Shown: in pieces, positions 38,301 to 41,300 of the stretch
How positions within the stretch are numbered: position 1 is the stretch's first letter
Layout: each line of letters begins with the position of its first letter
Assembly: GCF_964355755.1 (NCBI RefSeq)
Contig: NC_092670.1
Coordinates: forward strand, 8,679,201 to 8,743,200
Length of the DNA: 64,000 bases
Direction of reading: 5' to 3'
From: Antedon mediterranea
Taxonomy: Eukaryota > Echinodermata > Crinoidea > Comatulida > Antedonidae
The notes under the pieces: generated by a model
What the model saw: the letters and a program-made list of their open reading frames with translations, nothing else
What the model was told of the DNA's origin: nothing
The model's database searches: none
Program-made: the position numbers and the translations under genes

Positions 38301-41300
38301 TATGTATTTGGATTTTATAAACATACCTCCTGTTAGTGTTAATGGCGCTAATGTAGTTTCGTACCCACCCCTTAAAATGACTCAAAATTGTTTTAATAAT
38401 TCATCCAACCCACTCATGGGTTGTCCACAACATCCTGCAAGCATACATTTTAATTTTTGTTAAATAATTTTTTATTTATAAATATTTTTAATTAATTAAA
38501 GTAAATGTGTAATAAATTTTGACAAATAATTTTTTCACCTTAAACTTGTCTAATTCTTTTTTTCCTATCAAGTATTGTGTACCCAATGTAATGACATAAA
38601 CATGGGTATTTCATATTTTATTTATAACTTGTAGATTTAATATGGATTGATGGTTTTTAAATAAATAATCATCATCATTGCAGATGTTTGTAGTAATAGA
38701 ACCTTTTTTTAAATCTTAAAGTTGCAACATGTCTATTTTATAGCATGTCATTCTAAACTCGTAGGTTTTAATTATTATGATTTATTTCAGGATGGAAACA
38801 CCCCACTACATCTATATCTTAGCTTATTCACTACAAAGTTTGGCTATGATCGGATGAGGATTGGTAAATTGGAATTAGAGATACTGAACAGACTTGTGCA
38901 TCCAGATGCATTAACCACATCAAACAAAGTAAGGTACAATTTAAAAATAATTTAAACCTAAAACTTGTCTTTTTTTCTATCATGAAATAAACATATAATG
39001 TATTCATTGTACAGTACTGCATTATTATCATTTTATTGCAAATTGTGAAAGATACATTTTATTATATTACGATATTCTTATTATGAATTGTGATTTAATA
39101 TTTATTGAATTAATACAGCTTTTTAATAATAATAATATAATATTCTACCTTTTCAGATTATAAACATTTGGAAAGTATAATATTTCATAAAGAAATTATT
39201 TAATTAAACTGATTAATCGTTGTGTATCAACCAAAATTCATTTTACTCTACCGGTTTTTATTTTTATCATATTATTATTGTTGTTGATATATATAGATAC
39301 TCATATACTTTAGAACAAACGTGATATATCTTTAATACAATTATTTTGATTTGGGTTGGTATAGCATATCAACTAAATCAATTATGTCTTAACACTGACA
39401 GTTAAAGCACATTTGTTCATAGATGGGGAAGACGCCGGTGTCTATTTTAAAAGATAATGATCAGATTGACCTAGAAGTAAAACACACGATATTGAAGATA
39501 TTTGACAGTAAGTTAATGTTTTAAAATTAATTTAATCCCCTGAATCCAAACCTGTTTTAATTGTTAGCTTTAGTTTTAAATTTAAAACAAGATTCTTTAC
39601 TTGATTTTGTACAAAAACTAAGTTTTTCACTTCTTCAATTCATGGAATTTTAAAAGTTTTGAGAATACATCGATTTCTGCTGTGTTTAAATTCGTGTCTA
39701 AGCCTGTTCAGCTTACTAGAAGGTGCCAGAAGAGACACGTGAAAATCAATCTAAAACAAGAGATAATAACGACCAACATTGATTTCAATGTCTTGAGCGA
39801 CATCAGCCTCACTACTTATTACTGTACTGTATTATTGTAATCAGTCATGTAATTTGTGTGTACACGAAACGATGAGACAGTGATAATAAGTATCTTGCCT
39901 AGTAAGTAATATGGCGCTAACAGGTTTTGAGTACTGTACGATACTTTACTTTTATGCCATAATCATGCTGATGAATTTGAACATCATTTACTGTATTTTT
40001 ATTGCTTTTATTTGATTTCTGTAATCACTGGATTGTATTTTCAATGTATGGAAATTGTAAATTGAACAAAATGCTCTACTTGATTTAATAGGCAGAAACC
40101 TAAATTTTATTTAGGAGTTTTAGAAAATTTATGAAATAAAATAAAGAAAATTATACTTGGCACCTGAATATATTTATTATTGTTACAGTAGCTAAAAAGT
40201 CTTCAGTGGGTCAAGCAGCAGCAGCAAAAGGTACAACTGGAAAAGAATTTGAAAAAGAACCAACATCTGCCACCACCACAACTGCATTACTGTCAACGTC
40301 TAAAAAAATGTTAACATGTAAGCCTTCTTCAAAATGGATGTAAAATATTCTAATTTTGAATAGTACAAACAAAATGCGACCAAAGATTATGATTATACAA
40401 TTTAAAACAACACATACAAATATTATGCAAACAATGAATGTCTTATAAGTTAGTGAGAATATTCCATGGGTTGAAATATTGACTGCCATATTTAACAATG
40501 CAGAACTGAATTAAATAGAACATTTAATCGCTCAACTTATCCTGATTTTTTCACCATTTGTATTCAGTATGTAAGCTTTATGCAATTTGGCCTGTATTAT
40601 ATGTCACTACTTTAAAGCACAATAAAATCTGTCTATAGTCTGTATTGCAGTTAAATCAGTATTATAACAATCATTTCAATGTCTTATTAAGTAGGATATC
40701 TATATAAATACAGTGTAATTGTAATCGTTATCAAGTTTCTATCTCACTTTCTATTGACAGCAAAAACAAATTAATTACATAAAGCAATAATACTCCTTTA
40801 CTTTTCAGTTAATGTCACAGTTCATCTCAAAAGCATTAAAGTTCCACCACATCCACAGTATGTTGTAGACATGTTTGAAGACATTTTTGGTGGAAAAAAT
40901 GTTATACATGCTTTGGGGTCCTGAGAAAAAATCCTCTACAGTACTTGATTAGACAGAAATTGAAATTTTATCTAGGAATTTTTGAAAATTCCTGAAATAC
41001 AAAATAAAGAAAATTACACTGACATTACACATTTGTATATTATTGTTACAGTAGCTCAGAAGTCTGAACTGGATCCAGCAGCAGCAGTAGGTACAACTGG
41101 AAAAGAATCTCAAAAAGAACCAACATCAATGTCTGCAACTACCACAACCGCAGGATTGTCAACGTCTAAAAAAATGTTAACATGTAAGCCTTCTTCAAAG
41201 TGGAAGTAAAATATTCTAATTTTGAATAGTACAAAAAAAATGCGACCAAAGATTATGATTATACAATTTAAAACAGCACATATAAATATTATGCCCTATT

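Noticed and set aside
40211-40498. 95-aa minus-strand frame
   Set aside because: Antisense to the Ser/Thr cassette exon; low complexity and no start context.
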